Below, piece by piece: positions 1 through 14,917 of a stretch of DNA of 64,000 nucleotides (position 1 is its first letter; each line of letters opens with the position of its first letter). The stretch lies in contig NC_135564.1 in assembly GCF_964340395.1 (NCBI RefSeq), positions 10,255,391 to 10,319,390 on the forward strand. The letters are read 5' to 3'. A program made the position numbers and the translations under genes. The notes below the pieces were generated by a model. That model saw only the letters and a list, made by a program, of their open reading frames with translations, did no database searches and had not been told where the DNA came from. This DNA comes from Glandiceps talaboti (Eukaryota; Hemichordata; Enteropneusta; Spengelidae).

Positions 1-3000
1 ACGAATGATCGACCTTTGATCATGCATTTACCAATACTTACAACCTATATACTTGTTCAATAACACGACACGTCTTGTATTTATCGCAAAGAGGCTTGCC
101 CCTTTACGTAGGTTTCCATCGTTTCCGTCCAACAAAAAAATCATCTCACCGTGAGTTACAGCTAGCCCAGAGATTTGGCTTGGAAGTATCGTTCGCCAGA
201 ACACTGTCAATCCAGTGTGTCGAGTCACACACCCAAGTCTCTAGGCTAGGTAATGGCAGGCACACGGTTTATAGTTTAATTTTATGGACGCAAGTATAAT
301 TAGTTGTCTCTCGGTTGTCTACACGATCGATAAGTTTGAAGAAGATCTAGAAGAAGAAAAACATTCCGTGAAGTTTAAGTGGGTACTTTCAAAAGATGAA
401 AGGAATTATTTTGTGTTTAAAAAATCTCAAGAACATGGATTACCAAATTGTCACGTATCAAGAGAGATTACGTGATTCGGGTGACAACACGATATATACA
501 ATAACGAAATATACATGGGAATCCGTTCATTTGCAGACTCTGTGAGGTAATTAAACAATTACTTCCACTGTAATTAAGAGCTAAGGTGTATAGTAACAAT
601 TCAATGGATAATCTTATTTGGATAATTGACCATGAAACACGTTTTAAATCGAGAAGAGGGTGACGTAATTTTACGTCACCAAGAACTGTCCAATCACATT
701 GTCTCCTACACTTGTCTCAAAAGCATACTAGAAGATCGTCGTCGAATGACTCTAAAGTAGTCAAAGGTGACTCCTAATCTCTAGGCGATCAAGTTTCCAC
801 TCAAAATTCTTTTGCGCTAAAAGTTTGATTTTATTTCATTATTTTTGACGTATTTCGTCTTCATTCCTAACTGAAACCATTAAAATAATTGAAATATGTG
901 AATTGATATCAAAAATTGGTTGAAAAGTATTATTAGAAATGTTTTCGTATTTTGCCACTCGAGTATGGTAAATACGGCGAACACACTGTACAGGGATAAC
1001 AAGGGTCAAAGTTCAGATGTTAATTGATTTCCATTGTAGCATCTGTTTGATATAATAGAAGTTACTACATTTTGTAAAATTGTCTGCATACAAAACCCTG
1101 CTTTTATCTTTAAAAAAGTACTGACATAAGTGTTAATTAATCTTGGGAAAAACTTATAGTGTTTCATTTATTTTCAAATGTGTCACCATTAGTACTTAAT
1201 TCTCATCGTTACACCTTAAAATGTTGGGTCGGTCGGTCAGCTAAAAAATTTAAAAAGTACATGTACGTGTATCTGTACAATCATGTTGATACTTTTGTTT
1301 CCTAATTGTACTTAACAGTCTAAATGACTTAAAAATGATAATTGAAGTCAGAAGGAAACTTGAACCATTGCTTAAATTAAATTTCCCAAATATCAGCAAT
1401 TAAAGATAATTTTCGTCCAGATATATACGCGCGCGTGTAATTGCCATCTGAGAATCAGTGGTGTTGTGATTTCTTAATCCTGACGTAGAGGGCGTCGTTT
1501 TTTGTAATTTCACCAATTGAAATAGTATAGGGGTCATGAGAAACAGACTTTCAGTAAGGCTACACTTATAACGACAGATAGAATAAAAACGAAAGAATGC
1601 ACTGTACTTGCCTCATGGGGTAGTTTTGCTTGCGATGCTTGAATCGTGTTGTCAACTTCGACACTCTAAGATTATATGTAGTATGTAGTATGTAGTATGT
1701 TAGCCTTGCGTTCTAGGTGAAATGTAAAGAAATGATAAGAAAGGAGGTTTTATGCTTTATTTTATGAAATTATGTTAATACAGTAATAATATGATAATCC
1801 TTGTTGGATATCTACACAGTAGAGAAATAGAAGATGAATAAATCCTCTAAGTTTCAAAATTACTGGTGTACTACAAACGAGTCTTTTTATCAGTTTACAT
1901 TCAATGAATGTTATATTTGTTTTTATTTTTCGTTGAATGTCAGTTAATGACTACATTTTAAGCACAGAAATTCACTTTTACTCATCTGGTAAACGTTTAA
2001 GATTGTTGGTTTGCAGGACAAGTAATGAGAAAAGGACTCTTTTATTCCGTCCTCTGTGTGTAATCTTTATTATCTAGGTCGTGTTCTTTATAGATGGTTT
2101 CCTGTGTTCATTTTTTCTGATATTGCCTAGTTTTATTGATATTACAATTTTTAATGTCTGCCCAACCGAATTGCTCATTTTCAGGGAAAAAAAGAGATTG
2201 AATAGAATCATATTTATGTAATTTTTATTATGAATATGAAGCTTATTTTAGTTTCAATATAATATCTATGTTATAGACAATTATTTAGATGAGTATATGA
2301 AAGAGAATAAAAAATCGGGATATATAGACAATGATATTAAACTATAACTTCTACCATATTTTTATGATAAAATGATGAGTTCTGACATCATTGCAACTCT
2401 TTTGTTACTTTTCTTCTCGATTATACGAATTGTAACTTTAATGTGATTCATTCATGTCTTATTCTTATAAGAGTGATCCGAAATGTTCAAGCGTTTGAAC
2501 TACAGAGGGCGCTATACTCATTATGGACATTCAAACGATTTCACATGCATCGTCAGTAAAGCTTAGTTCAGTGTTAGTTGAAGTGGTTTATTTAAGGTGA
2601 CATTTTTTAGAAGTTATATCCTACCTTAAAGGTTAAAAGGTCAACTTTTATTGCAAAAATGTCCTTTAGGTGACATCAAAGCAAAAATAAAAAACAACCC
2701 TCCATAAACGATGTTGTACCACACACGAAGTAGACTTAATAACAAGTGAAACGTAATATCTAATTGTAACGGTCACCGAACACGAATATATAATGTATAC
2801 CTTGATTTTCTAACTCTACTTTCCCCGCCAATTTAACGGTCAAAGGTCAACAATACACAAAAGCTTTGGTTATGCAAATGATGAATTATTTAAAAGGAAA
2901 AGCTTGTTTGATTATATTTAAAGAGCTTACCGTGTTTTGTAATTAAAAAGGTTGTCAATCACTTGCCAGTCCCTCACAAGTACACTCTACACCGATTCCT

Positions 3001-3892
3001 TCTGCGTGAACACTGAATAACATGTTCTCTTTTAAAACCATTTTTATCAAATAAAAAAAACACAATTTAAGCGAGTTTTTAAGCAACCAATCATAGATTG
3101 TACGTATCATTGTGTATACTGCCCTCACTCGGATCAGAACACTGGACGTCTCTGAAACATACAATACATAGAAACACTATACCAGAATAGTAACTTTTGA
3201 TAATTTTGATATTTTGGGGAATAAAATAAAACAGAAGGGTAAGATCAAAGATTGCTTACAATTCAATGTAAAGAAAATAAGTTCATACCGTCGTTTCTAT
3301 ATTGTCAGTCAGTGAAATATCCATTAGTACTATTTGAATTCTAAGCTCATTGATGTGAAATGAGATCATTCGTTTGTAAAACGCAGCCAATCGTGGATAA
3401 TTCTGGCAAACTGTATTATTCAGCTATTGCCAAGGTTAGACTTCGAATCGCGTCAAATTTTACTTTTAGGGTAAATAAGTCGGGTTAAAGACAACAATAT
3501 CAGATTATTTCTTTGACCCGATCACCCCAGACTTTCCAAAACTGACCTTCAAGAGTATGAACCATAGACTCCATAATTGTTGTTCATTTCGTTTGGTTTT
3601 GGTTTGGTTTATTTTGGTTTGGTTTGGCTTGGTTTGTTTGTTTGTTTGTTTGTTTGTTTATGTGTTTGTTTTTGATGTGTTGTCTTCTCTTTTCTTTTCT
3701 TTTTTTCATAACTATTTTTGTTTAATTTCATTTTTATTTTGGTTTTTTTCTTTCGTTTTTGAATTTCACAGTTTTATTTTTTATTTTGAATTTCGCAATT
3801 ACCTATAACATTACTTATTAATAAATGTGAAGTAAATAAAACGAGGCGGTTCAACTGGTCTCTGATCTTCAATCTTATCTTTATTTTTATTT

Positions 3893-3938
3893 AAAACACC
3901 AAGGTTTCGGCGACGCACAAGTCGCTTTCCTCAGGATA
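3893..3938 (-). repeat. Related or degenerate retroelement terminal motif
   Basis: On the minus strand the sequence contains CUGAGGA, a strong GCGAC/GUCGC hairpin, and CGAAACC. This resembles the hammerhead-like termini at 33.7 and 53.7 kb, but a proper stem I next to the core is not visible. Confidence 0.35.
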
Positions 3939-6900
3939 AGCAATGATAAGATGATTAATAAGATGATACATAATACATTGTTAAAAGTTTCATTTTGATG
4001 TGGTAATTACCATATATATAATTATGTTAATTTAATAGTACTTGTGACTACAACTTTCAAAAACAAAATTGCTCTGTTGAGTGTGTTCGTCTGACAATTT
4101 CTGGTGGACACAATGAAATCACTAGGTTGTTCGGTTAGAGATGGGTGCTAACTGGTGTATCGGTAAAACTGAACATGTAGGTCAAACGGGGTTACAAAGC
4201 TTACGTTGAAGTAGTTAGCTTACTTTAAACCATTGACTTACAAACGCCGCTAGATAGGTTTAGAATATAAATGTATGTTGACGTGTATTGTCAAATTTGG
4301 TGTAATTATTCACGTACGCAAAGCACCATATTACCCGGGAGCAGTGACTGTGTTTGTTCATGTCATAGTGAATTGCACCGTTTGAGTCAAAGAGCAAAAC
4401 ACAGATAAACAGTGAATTGTCGGCTGTGTATACAGAGCGACCTCCACCCCCCCCCCCTTCTCCTCCCCGACACCACTGAGAAAAACTTTTATGATTTTCA
4501 GCTGTCATGTTAACATAAATTCCTTTCAGCTACTTCTTGTTCTGCCCATAATTTAAACAAATAGGCAAAAGAAACTGTCAGACTCGCCTAAAACATTACT
4601 ACATTCTCTACTCTTACCTGCACGTCGACTAATGAGCCCTAGGCGTTCCCATTCTACTTTCTTTATGTAGCATTGAAGGATATTGTATTTGCATATTTGA
4701 GATCAAATCACACAAAAGTGTAACTGCAGGTTATATTTGGAATGAGATTAGTGACTGATTTCACATGCATTATACGGTAACCAATTTTAAGTTACCACTT
4801 GATAAGAAGTCGTAACATTGGCTAGAGTTGAAACAGCTGTTATGGTGTTCTTAATGTGTTTTATTTTTAAGTCTGAGAACTTACAAAATCACGGGACCTT
4901 TGAATATGATATATGAGCACTCAATTGGAGTGTTGATTTTTACATTAGACGGAGATACTCAGAAATAAGTGGTTATTTCGCTAAATATCAGGAGCTTGAT
5001 CGTTGCCCGAAATTATCACCAAATTGACAGTTTTTTTATAGATTGATTGTTTGAGAGGGTTTCCCGGACGACGATAGAGCTCTCATTTACCGTGTCTTTC
5101 AACTCACTCTGACAGCGAATGCGGCAGCTTCAATAGAAACAGACTGGTCTGATCGTAGCAAACCAAACACACACTGACCTCTCCACATCGAAATCGTCTA
5201 CTTGGCCACGTTTTTAGGTTCCCGGGGGAAAGGAGATACACAAGAGTCCAGGCTCGGCTGACTATCACCTCGTATGCAAATATCACGTTCTACGTCACCA
5301 CAGTGTGAATTGCAACAGGTATAATTCTGTTCCCGATTTTGTTCAATTCGTACATTCTATTCATCCGCATTTCGACGTCATCTTCTATACATCGTTTTTT
5401 CATTAACTGCAACAATCGGGCAAAATTGATTTGTTTTTTACTCGGCGACGGCTAAATCCGTTTGTCGGAAGCAAGATCCCTGAGAAATCCTTTGAGGACA
5501 CGGTAGTTATTCCCAACGATCGATTCTACACAGAGAATTAGCGGGAGTTACAATAAGCCCAGTCGACGCATTGACAAGGATCGCTGCGTTTTTTTTCCCA
5601 AGGGGAGATTTAAGTAGAAGAGCTTTGGTCCAGAGAGAAACCGGGGAAACGGTATGTCTGCACCAGGTCCGGGCAGATCTCCGGCAGCTAGGCAACGATT
5701 TAGAAGGTAAGGCAGACTTGACAACACGTATGACATAGTAATCTAAACCTTAATTACGACAAAGTGACTGTCGTCGCGTGGAGAGGTTGGTGTTTGCTTT
5801 TAAAAAGTCCCTTCCACTTGATCAGTCGGTAGGACAAGCAGTTTAAATTTTAAAGCTGGTATTTCATACAATTGCGTTTAATACCAATGATATCTGGGTT
5901 TAAAATTATTGTATCGCAGTGGCGCTTTGACCTAGTTTTACCAGTGCTTAGACCGACCTTGTACACGTTTAGCTTTAAAAACGATCTGATCTTGGGGAAT
6001 ACTATAGTGGGTAAATAATAATGTTACACAGTCGACATGCTACTGTGCTATTTCAATATGAATGACATCTCTCTTCGGGTCAGAAAACGCATGTAGGTGA
6101 TCGTGAATGGATCGGTGAAGGGTATCCTACGATAACATGGTGATACTGTACCGTGTTACTCGTTTATTTGCAAACGGGTTCGTTTCTTGAACAGTTTTCA
6201 CGCAATTCTCACGAAAATTATCCTTTAAAAAAAATGTACAAGTGTGTATGTAGTATTTTACCATAACACTGGTTCTAAATAAAACATCTAGTTGACAGAT
6301 TAATAGTGTATGCCGACGTCGATATTCCGTGACGCCAAGTGTTTGTATAAAAACACTAGTTCACTGTTAAAGAATACTCCGTGCCAAATTCAATGAACTC
6401 CTCAAGGAGGGCAAAATATTCTCTGCCTTCAGATGTCGTCACTTGATCAGATGAACGTCTGAAAACCACAAATGTCAACTTCATTTAAATTGCAATAAAA
6501 TCTAAACGATAACTAGGAACTGAACTGTATAATCAAATATGTGCAGTTCCCACTTTCTCTTCTGTTATAAACTTTACTTAAGCCATTTTGGGTCAACAAA
6601 ATCAAGTGAAGTGTTTTTTTTTCATTCGGAGTCACTAACCACGACATAAAGTCGAAACTTAGCTACACGCAACAACAACACTGCCGAGAATAATCTACGC
6701 AGTCGTGTTCATTGAAAACCCAACAAAAGAATGAATGAATGAATGAATGCCTTTAGTAAATTCATCCTTAGATTTCCTGTAATCGAAGAAAATAACAGAA
6801 TGAGTACAACAAAGAATTGGATTATAAGCATCATTTAAGTTGTGAAAACCGAGGCCAACTTAATCTGATTTAGCAGAAAAACATTTCGCTTGTCTCATTT

Positions 6901-7613
6901 CAAGGGTTAATTTCATCTTTACATGATTCATTGTGATCTTAAGAATTCATTTATCATTCGCAATATGCCCTTTGTCGCCCTTCACTAGTTTATTTCACTG
7001 TATCGAAGCAACGCTAAAGAGACGCGTGGGGATAAAAGGCATGGCAATTAGAAATACTATCACGTCTGTATACGATTATAAACTGCTAGATGCAATTTCA
7101 AAACAAAGGGTAGATTCGGGTATGTGTGTCTAATGGATTACTGCAAAGTAACTATTTATGTAGTTCGTACAGTCATTATATAGTTGCCATTGTTTTGAGA
7201 TGAAAGTGTTTGTCCACATGATGGCTCTCAAATGCTTTAATAACCCAATTTCTGATATTCAAATTTTTAAGAACCAATACACGAAACCGATGCCAATGGT
7301 CTTATCAGTTTCATTCAAATTAATCATAATTTCAACAACATAAAAACTCCTTTAAGACGTTTAGATCTAGTGAATAATTTTACTAGTAATAATCTCTAAG
7401 TCTTTCAGATCTGGTTTTCATTTGTGGTAGGCTACTTCATCATTATAAATCGATTGCAGTTTTTGGAGAGGACGTCTTCTGCCGACCTACCTGTATCACT
7501 GTAGCTCTTAGCAACTGGTTTAAACATAATCCGTTAAAACCACAATTGTTGTGACTATAGTATTAAGTCATTTAAATCCATTAAATTCACATTTACGCAC
7601 AGACACGCATTCA

Positions 7614-7668
<55 letters not shown>

Positions 7669-7709
7669 CTTGATACACACTTATGTACATACATACATAC
7701 ATACATACA

Positions 7710-7738
<29 letters not shown>
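7614..7738 (+). repeat. (ACAG)n and (ACAT)n microsatellites
   Basis: About 14 ACAG units are followed after a short gap by about 13 ACAT units. Confidence 0.97.
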
Positions 7739-7740
<2 letters not shown>

Positions 7741-8530
7741 GTTCTAACCAAATAAACACATGCACTAATGCAAGTTTGAATTAATACAACTAAATAAACA
7801 GAACACTTTTCTAATCAATATACAAATACAATAATTTTAAATAAACGGGTATTATAAAATGCATATATCAATATAGTAGTGATGAAAATCAACCAATGTA
7901 TACTCAAAATCACTTGAAAGTTACCTGTACAAAACATTTACCACAAAAACCAAATATCAACATTTTAGTGTTTCCAATATGCTACTGTTATGCCAATATG
8001 TCGGGTGTGTATCTTATTAACAGCTGAAGTCTTATTTGTATATGAAAATTATATATACAAGAATCTTTATCATAGTATTAATAATAACAGATTATGGGAT
8101 ATATACAGAGTTCATCCAGAGGCCAATTCATGTACTTGTCCACGTGACAGTAGTAAAGTAGGTGATCATGGCAGAAATATACGCGTGAAATAACCCTATA
8201 GTCGAGAGTGACATGGCTTTCAATAACATGCTGCAATGTAATTTACACCACGTCACGCACCATTAGCCAAATTGATTGTAGAAGATAAATTATGGAAACT
8301 ATGGAGAGTTTACATTTTGTATTTTTTTATTACCGTTTGACCATAAAAATGACAGGCTGGATGATAAGGTTGAATGAACGCTACTTTATGATACTAGAGT
8401 TAATTGACAAATGTGTGCCTTTGAAAATAATATAGTTACTTGAAAAGTTGAGGGGGGGGGGTATTGTGAGAGTTTGTAATTTTCTGTCTGAGTTTGTGGT
8501 TTATTTTCATAATGGAGTGTTACAGTGCAG

Positions 8531-8724
8531 TTTGGTTGGTTGGTTGGTTGGTTGGTTGGATACATACATACATGCATACATGCATACATGCATACATACA
8601 TACATACATACATACATACACACATACACACATACACACATACACACATACATACATACATACATACATACATACATACATACATACATACATACATACA
8701 TACATACATACATACATACATACA
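8531..8724 (+). repeat. (GGTT)n plus (ACAT)n microsatellite
   Basis: A short GGTT run is followed by about 160 bp of ACAT with interspersed ACAC and ATGC variants. Confidence 0.97.
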
Positions 8725-8917
8725 CATTGTGGACTTTATTAATTCCTCTGGGCCATACTACGTATACGCGTTCGAAATAAATCATTTATGTGGGTTTTGT
8801 TTTGTATATGGATTGTTGCATCATAATATGTATTCTCTGATATTCATAATAATGTTAGTTTTCATACAACCCTTTCCCACACTGTTAGAGCGCTTTACAA
8901 TTATCAATAGCAGTTGA

Positions 8918-9195
8918 ATGTGATTGAGTGGCGATATTGTGTCATACATTATGATTGGTTAAATGAGACGTGTGATCAAGTGGTGATATTGTAAAATACA
9001 TTACGATTGGTCAAATATGGAGCATAAGATTGAGTGATGATACCGTGTGATACATTTAATATGACTGGCTAAATAATGAGGGGCGAATGATTGAGCAGCA
9101 CTATTTACTATATAACATCCATTACGACTTGTAATTTCAAACAAACGTACTGACTGAATATCGATATTGTGCAATACATTACGATTGGCTAAGAC
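8918..9195 (+). repeat. Degenerate 50-65-bp tandem repeat (5 copies)
   Basis: Successive units contain GATTGAGTGGTGATATTGTG then ATACATTACGATTGGCTAA, strongly diverged. Several units keep ATTGG, the reverse of a CCAAT box. Confidence 0.75.
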
Positions 9196-9759
9196 CATTA
9201 GGAGAAGTATACCGCCATGGGCAGTACATCCGTCCTTTATGTTAGTGCAATTAGTGGCATTCTACATTGTTGATGTGTTATCAAAACCCAAATATTGATT
9301 CGACAGTTCGCCTATCTTTAGCACTTCAAATTTGTTTTTGCTATTTTCTGAACAATGTGAAGTGTATTGTTGAACACTAGGTAAGTAAGAAGGGTGCCTT
9401 TGTGTATTTTTTTCACAACACCCCTCGGCTACATACAGTTTGCTTTCCGTACTCGAGTAAATACAAACTATTGTGGAGATAACGAGACGAATGCATTCCA
9501 CGACTAAGTTAAGTAAACAGAGACTACAAAAGATTGAATTTTACGGTCGAAAATAACGTGTATCTCAACCTCGTTCGTGTTCTAAATATTGTCCTGTTAA
9601 ATTTAATTTGTGAAACGCTTTTCAAGTTATTTTACTATATTTTAAAATGTTGTGTGGAGTGAAATATCACTACTTGTTCATATGCATGTCTGCAATGAAA
9701 TGTATGTTTAATAGCTCTGCGCTTAAAAATTCTGAATTCGAACAAAAGAGATAACTTCC

Positions 9760-9771
9760 GTTGTTGTTGAA

Positions 9772-9802
<31 letters not shown>

Positions 9803-9803
9803 G
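9760..9803 (+). repeat. (GTT)n microsatellite
   Basis: A run of GTT triplets with one interruption. Confidence 0.95.
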
Positions 9804-10949
9804 TAGGTTAACTTTTAAGTATAGACGGCTCAAATCCAAAGAATAAGCCATAATCTTCTTTAATCCCAAAACATTTTATCTACTTTACATAAATTATGAT
9901 CGATATTTTGAACAATATAATAACTAAAATATCAAACTTCATATTCTGGATATCATTATGCGATTCTTAAGATAACGTGATGAGAAAATGTCAAACATAT
10001 GATTGCGACATCGATTTTATGAAATTGATATAACGATGTTTTCGACCGTTGCCGTGGAAACGTGATTGTGACTTTATTTGTTACTACGAGTAAAATCATT
10101 AAGTATAATTGTAATTACTTTAGATTGAAGGGTGAAAATGATACTGTAGTAACTGGACCGTCTTTGCAAACTGTTCTGTTAGATAGAATAACTTAAACAT
10201 AATATCATGCATCGTGTACAGTATTGAATCATCTGTTGGTAAACGTACGTGTGTAGTATTTGTGTCACTGTCCATCATAGTATGGTGCAACATATCCAAT
10301 CAAATTGATTTTTGGGTCCGCGCCCTAAAATCAGCGCTCGAATGAATAATAATAATTTCAACTTGTTACCATGCTACTTATAGATGAAATAATATTTTAC
10401 TCAGAGAGAAGACACTATTATCTTTGTAATTTCTATTTTATTTGTCATTGTGTTCCAAAAAATACTGGCTATAATTTATCCTCGAATGATGGGCGATGGA
10501 CCTATTCTTATGAAATAAATTATAGATAAAATAGACTAATTTACGTGTACAGTGTCTATTTAGTATTTTAAGAATTTTCAGCGAATTTATTGTTGGTTTG
10601 CTGACCGAAAATATTCTACCCCAGTAACAGCTAGTACAGATTAAAGGGAATAGTCTGAAAGTTTATAGTTGTCAATGGTTACCCAGATTTCATTTACTTT
10701 ACAAGTATTCTTACATTAGTTTAACTATTAAAGCATGTTAAATCGTGCCTAGCAACTGGTAGAACCCAGGCCAAGAATCCGGGCATGATATCAATATTTT
10801 ATCATGACGTAATATTTTGGTTACCAAAATATTCGAGAAATAGTGCAGCCTTAGTTACAAAATTTACAATGCTATGTGTTCATATTAAACCTCCTTGATA
10901 AGTTTTAATGTGTTTTTGCACAGTTGGTTTAGCCAAAATAGGATCCTGG

Positions 10950-11037
10950 CTTCGTCGACGGTAAACCACAGCCTCTTTTACGGCACCGTTATTTCGCAGT
11001 GTCGCAGAAGAACTAACAGCTCTGGTTTGCAAGAATG
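10950..11037 (-). repeat. Dispersed repeat copy A (shared with 28.15 kb)
   Basis: It matches 28151-28230 over about 85 bp, including ACAGCTCTGGTTTG, TTATTTCG.AGTGT and AAACCAC.GCCT. The minus-strand frame reads QTRAVSSSATLRN...EAVV and is matched by QTRAVISSATLRN...QAVV in copy B. Confidence 0.55.
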
Positions 11038-11704
11038 GACCATGGTTACAATCTTTCCTTTTCAACTTTAAAATAGCACTCCCATACAATTCGAAATTAA
11101 TGTTCAAGCAATAAATGGATTCAAAGGTTTTCAAGCAATTACTTGTTGCTATGGTAACACAACTCTCATTTTGCGAAGGTTACTCAAATTAATTAATTAC
11201 TTGACTCTTCGAACAATTAAAATGTCTATATTATTCTTTGACAAATAATCAAAGAACCTGTGTTCAAAAAGTCACATTGTTTGACAATTTCAACACTATA
11301 AATGTATTTAAACAGACTAATTTGATCGGCGCCATGTCGTTACAATCCCAAAGGGCGTTATTATTTGGATTGTGGTAATTTAAAACCCATCGTTTTCAAC
11401 CAGAAATATTGATTCAGGCATTTATCTATGTATTTGTTCCATTACCCCCTCCTTGAAATTAGAATCGTGGGTGAAAAAAATGTTGATAATATATCGCATG
11501 TTTGCCAGAAGTAGATCTCTCGTGGTGCATAAGGAGAACTGCTCAAATTATCAGTGAACAGACCTATGAAAGCATACCTTTTAATGGACATAAGTGTGTT
11601 AGTTTGGCATATCAATTTAGTTTTTTTGCTAAATGATACAATTGTAGTGAGCGATCAGAACCAAAGATGCAAATTCATGGTTTTTTTTTCTCCTGGGACT
11701 TAGG

Positions 11705-11935
<231 letters not shown>

Positions 11936-13755
11936 GCAAAACTAGATTAATTCCATTTTCTTGAGACCTTGAATTTCCTTCCTTCTTATCTTTTCCTATA
12001 CAGATCGTTAACATCCCATTATCGATCGAAACACGAAAACGCTTTTAAGATGCGCGTTTACCGAGATACGCTACAGATCGTTTTCATCAATCATGGATTT
12101 CTCTTCACAATGTATTCATACATGGCTTTCGTTTTATATTTCCTCAATGTGTAAGTGTCTGTATTCACTATCCCAATACAATTCTACTGTAACAATGAAA
12201 ATGTGTATAACGCTGTATCGAACGGATCCATTTCCCGCTAATAACGTTGTATGCACCTCGAAAATTAAAATCCTGGACTTCTGCTATTATTTTGTACTGT
12301 CTAATTTAACGATATATAGATAAGCTATTGATGATTTGAAGGAAGGGTGAAGGTAGACGATTAGGAAGAGCAATTATTGACTGGAAAAGTCGACCAATCA
12401 ACCAACCAACCAACCAACAAATCGTCATACCGACTGATCGACTGACCACCCATTAATGAACCCATCAACCAACCAACCAGTCTGTCAACGACTATAGATA
12501 TTTTCCATGAAGCTTCATACGTTTGAAACAATGAGAACTGGTAATCTAGAGAAAGACCCGATAGAAAATGAGATAGTGGAAAGAGACATGGGCATGGCGA
12601 GAAAAGGAGTGAGAAATCCTGATAATTTTGATGGTAGTGACTATTTTATCCTAGTATTTGCATTCAAAAATAGCATCATAGTAATAGCGCATTTCGAAGT
12701 GTTTAAAGCGACTTTACTATCGTCTAGACGAAAGGCATAGAAACTATTTCATTTCAAACAACTTCACTTCCGGTTTTTTTAAAACCTTGCATTAGCTACC
12801 TGCATCTACCATTGTGACGTCATGGAAAGTAAACCTAACACGCTTTGACATCAAACAGTCTGTGAAAATTACTTTTAAAAATGAAAACATGGCAAATTTG
12901 TACAAATAGAAAGATATTTACTTGTATCCGTTCTTTTGAATTTGCTTCTTGTGCTTACGGTTTTTGTTTACTCATCTTCTTAAAGATTAAAAAAGAAGGC
13001 ACGAATACAATTACAATGCACATGTATAGAACACGGCTGCATTTTACAAGGAATGGAAATTTTATCGTTTCAGTGTTCTCGCATCTTTAATTTTGTTATT
13101 TTTTATGGTATTTTATTGAAATTTTGTAGTCGCTTGTTGAATGTGCCTAAGGGACAAATATCCCAGAAAATCGAAAATTTTCTCCGAATTTTGCCATGAT
13201 ATATATGGAACCCTGTTCCTGGTTTTTTTGAAATGATAAAAGAAATTTTGGAGTTCAGCGTCTTGTTTAAGGAAATCAACACTCTTACTACTATCCCATA
13301 GAGTTATACACATTATCCGGTGGTTATATTGATTGCCAAATAGTTGGTGATTTGGCGTTAGAGATATATTCACATTGATGTAATTCTTGACCATCTTTCC
13401 ATTATCAACCAATAAACAAACTGACAAAGACCATTTTCAAGTATTAAAACTGACCTGCCGACGTAAACCACTGCATAAAGAAACTAAAAGTGATGGTAAA
13501 ACAGAGTTACATATGCCATGGCGCTATTTCAAACGAAAAGTAATTCTTAACGGATCGTTTCATATCAAAGACCATTCCGTTTATTTTCAATTACAGCAAG
13601 GCGAGTAAAAGGAGTTTAGAAATGCTTGACTGAAAACGACGGAAATAATGTAATATCGAACTTTAGTGTTTGTCGCTTGAATGATTTTTAACTTGTGCAG
13701 AGAATGTACTTATAACAGTTGCAATCGCAGTGAATTGCCATAGAATAAACACGAC

Positions 13756-13947
<192 letters not shown>

Positions 13948-14366
13948 TCCGATCTATGCTAATCTAATTATAACCGTTCTTTATCTGGCTAAAGCTTTTA
14001 TTTTCTTCATACATTTCCTGTACTGTATACTGTATTATATAGTTTTGAACTTTGAACTTTGAACTTTCTATTTTTGCTACTACGTCAAACATTAACAACT
14101 TCCTATGGATGTTATTTAAAGGTTTGATTGATAGATTAATTTCCCTCCAGATGACGTCATCACGCATTGGTAACTGTACTATATTATTCCGCCCCTAATT
14201 TATTTACTCTCTGGTCACTTAGCGATCGTTTTGTCGAGATGTTTATGTCGGTTTGTTGATTTCATTGTTGCATAGCAACGGGTTGGATGATGGTTTATTA
14301 AAAGTTATTATTTTGTTTAATGGAAAAAATGGAAAGATTGGGTTGATAAAGTACGTTTTTTAGTGG

Positions 14367-14570
14367 GTTGTCGGTGGCCGAGTGGTTAAACCACTTGCCT
14401 CTTACACTGCGGTCGAGCTATTCAAGGGTTTGATTAAATTTACCACGCTGTAAGTGTAACTCCACCGAACAACGCAGGTTTTACCCGGGTATTCCGGTTT
14501 CCTCTTGCACTAACACTGCACTGGACCTGTTATTGGGCGATGCCTATTGGATGGTTTATAAATAAATGAA
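14367..14570 (+). mobile_element. tRNA-derived SINE
   Basis: The head is tRNA-like, with an RNA polymerase III A box (TGGCCGAGTGG, 14375-14385) and a degenerate B box (AGGGTTTGATTA, 14425-14436). The wide spacing suits a Leu/Ser-type tRNA with a long variable arm. The body contains CCCGGGTATTCCGGTTTCCT, a motif I recall from widely distributed animal SINE families, and the tail is ATAAATAAATGAA. I saw no clear target-site duplication. Only one copy is in this window. Confidence 0.75.
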
Positions 14571-14668
14571 CTAGACGCTGTGTATACTAATGTTTCCCTA
14601 AATATTTCAGTGAAAACGCCATGGAAATCAGAGACTCGAGGCTAACTTTTTATTTTGACAGATACTAA

Positions 14669-14917
14669 GCGTTGTGTGTATTGATAATACAATGCAGATA
14701 ATAAATGGTGTATATATTGAAAAGACAATGCAGATAATAAGTAATGTATATATTGATAATACAATGCAGATATAAGTGTTGTATATATTGATAATACAAT
14801 GCAGATAATAAGTGTTGTATATATTAATAATACAATGTAGATACAAAGTGTTTTATATAGTAATAATACAATGTAGATACAAAGTGTTGTATATATTGAT
14901 AATACAATGTAGATACA
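14669..14917 (+). repeat. 36-39-bp AT-rich tandem repeat (7 copies)
   Basis: Units follow GTGTTGTATATATTGATAAT then ACAATGCAGATAATAA, with small length changes. It lies just after the SINE. Confidence 0.9.

Noticed and set aside
284-475. 63-codon + frame with charged content (DKFEEDLEEEKHS...)
   Set aside because: It looks protein-like but has no splice sites, no recognisable domain and no neighbouring exons. Chance is likely.
12507-12740. 77-codon + frame starting MKLHTFETMRT
   Set aside because: Hydrophilic and open, but no family resemblance, splice context or polyadenylation context was seen.
14375-14436. Functional tRNA gene
   Set aside because: The B box is degenerate, no acceptor-stem pairing is evident, and a SINE body follows.
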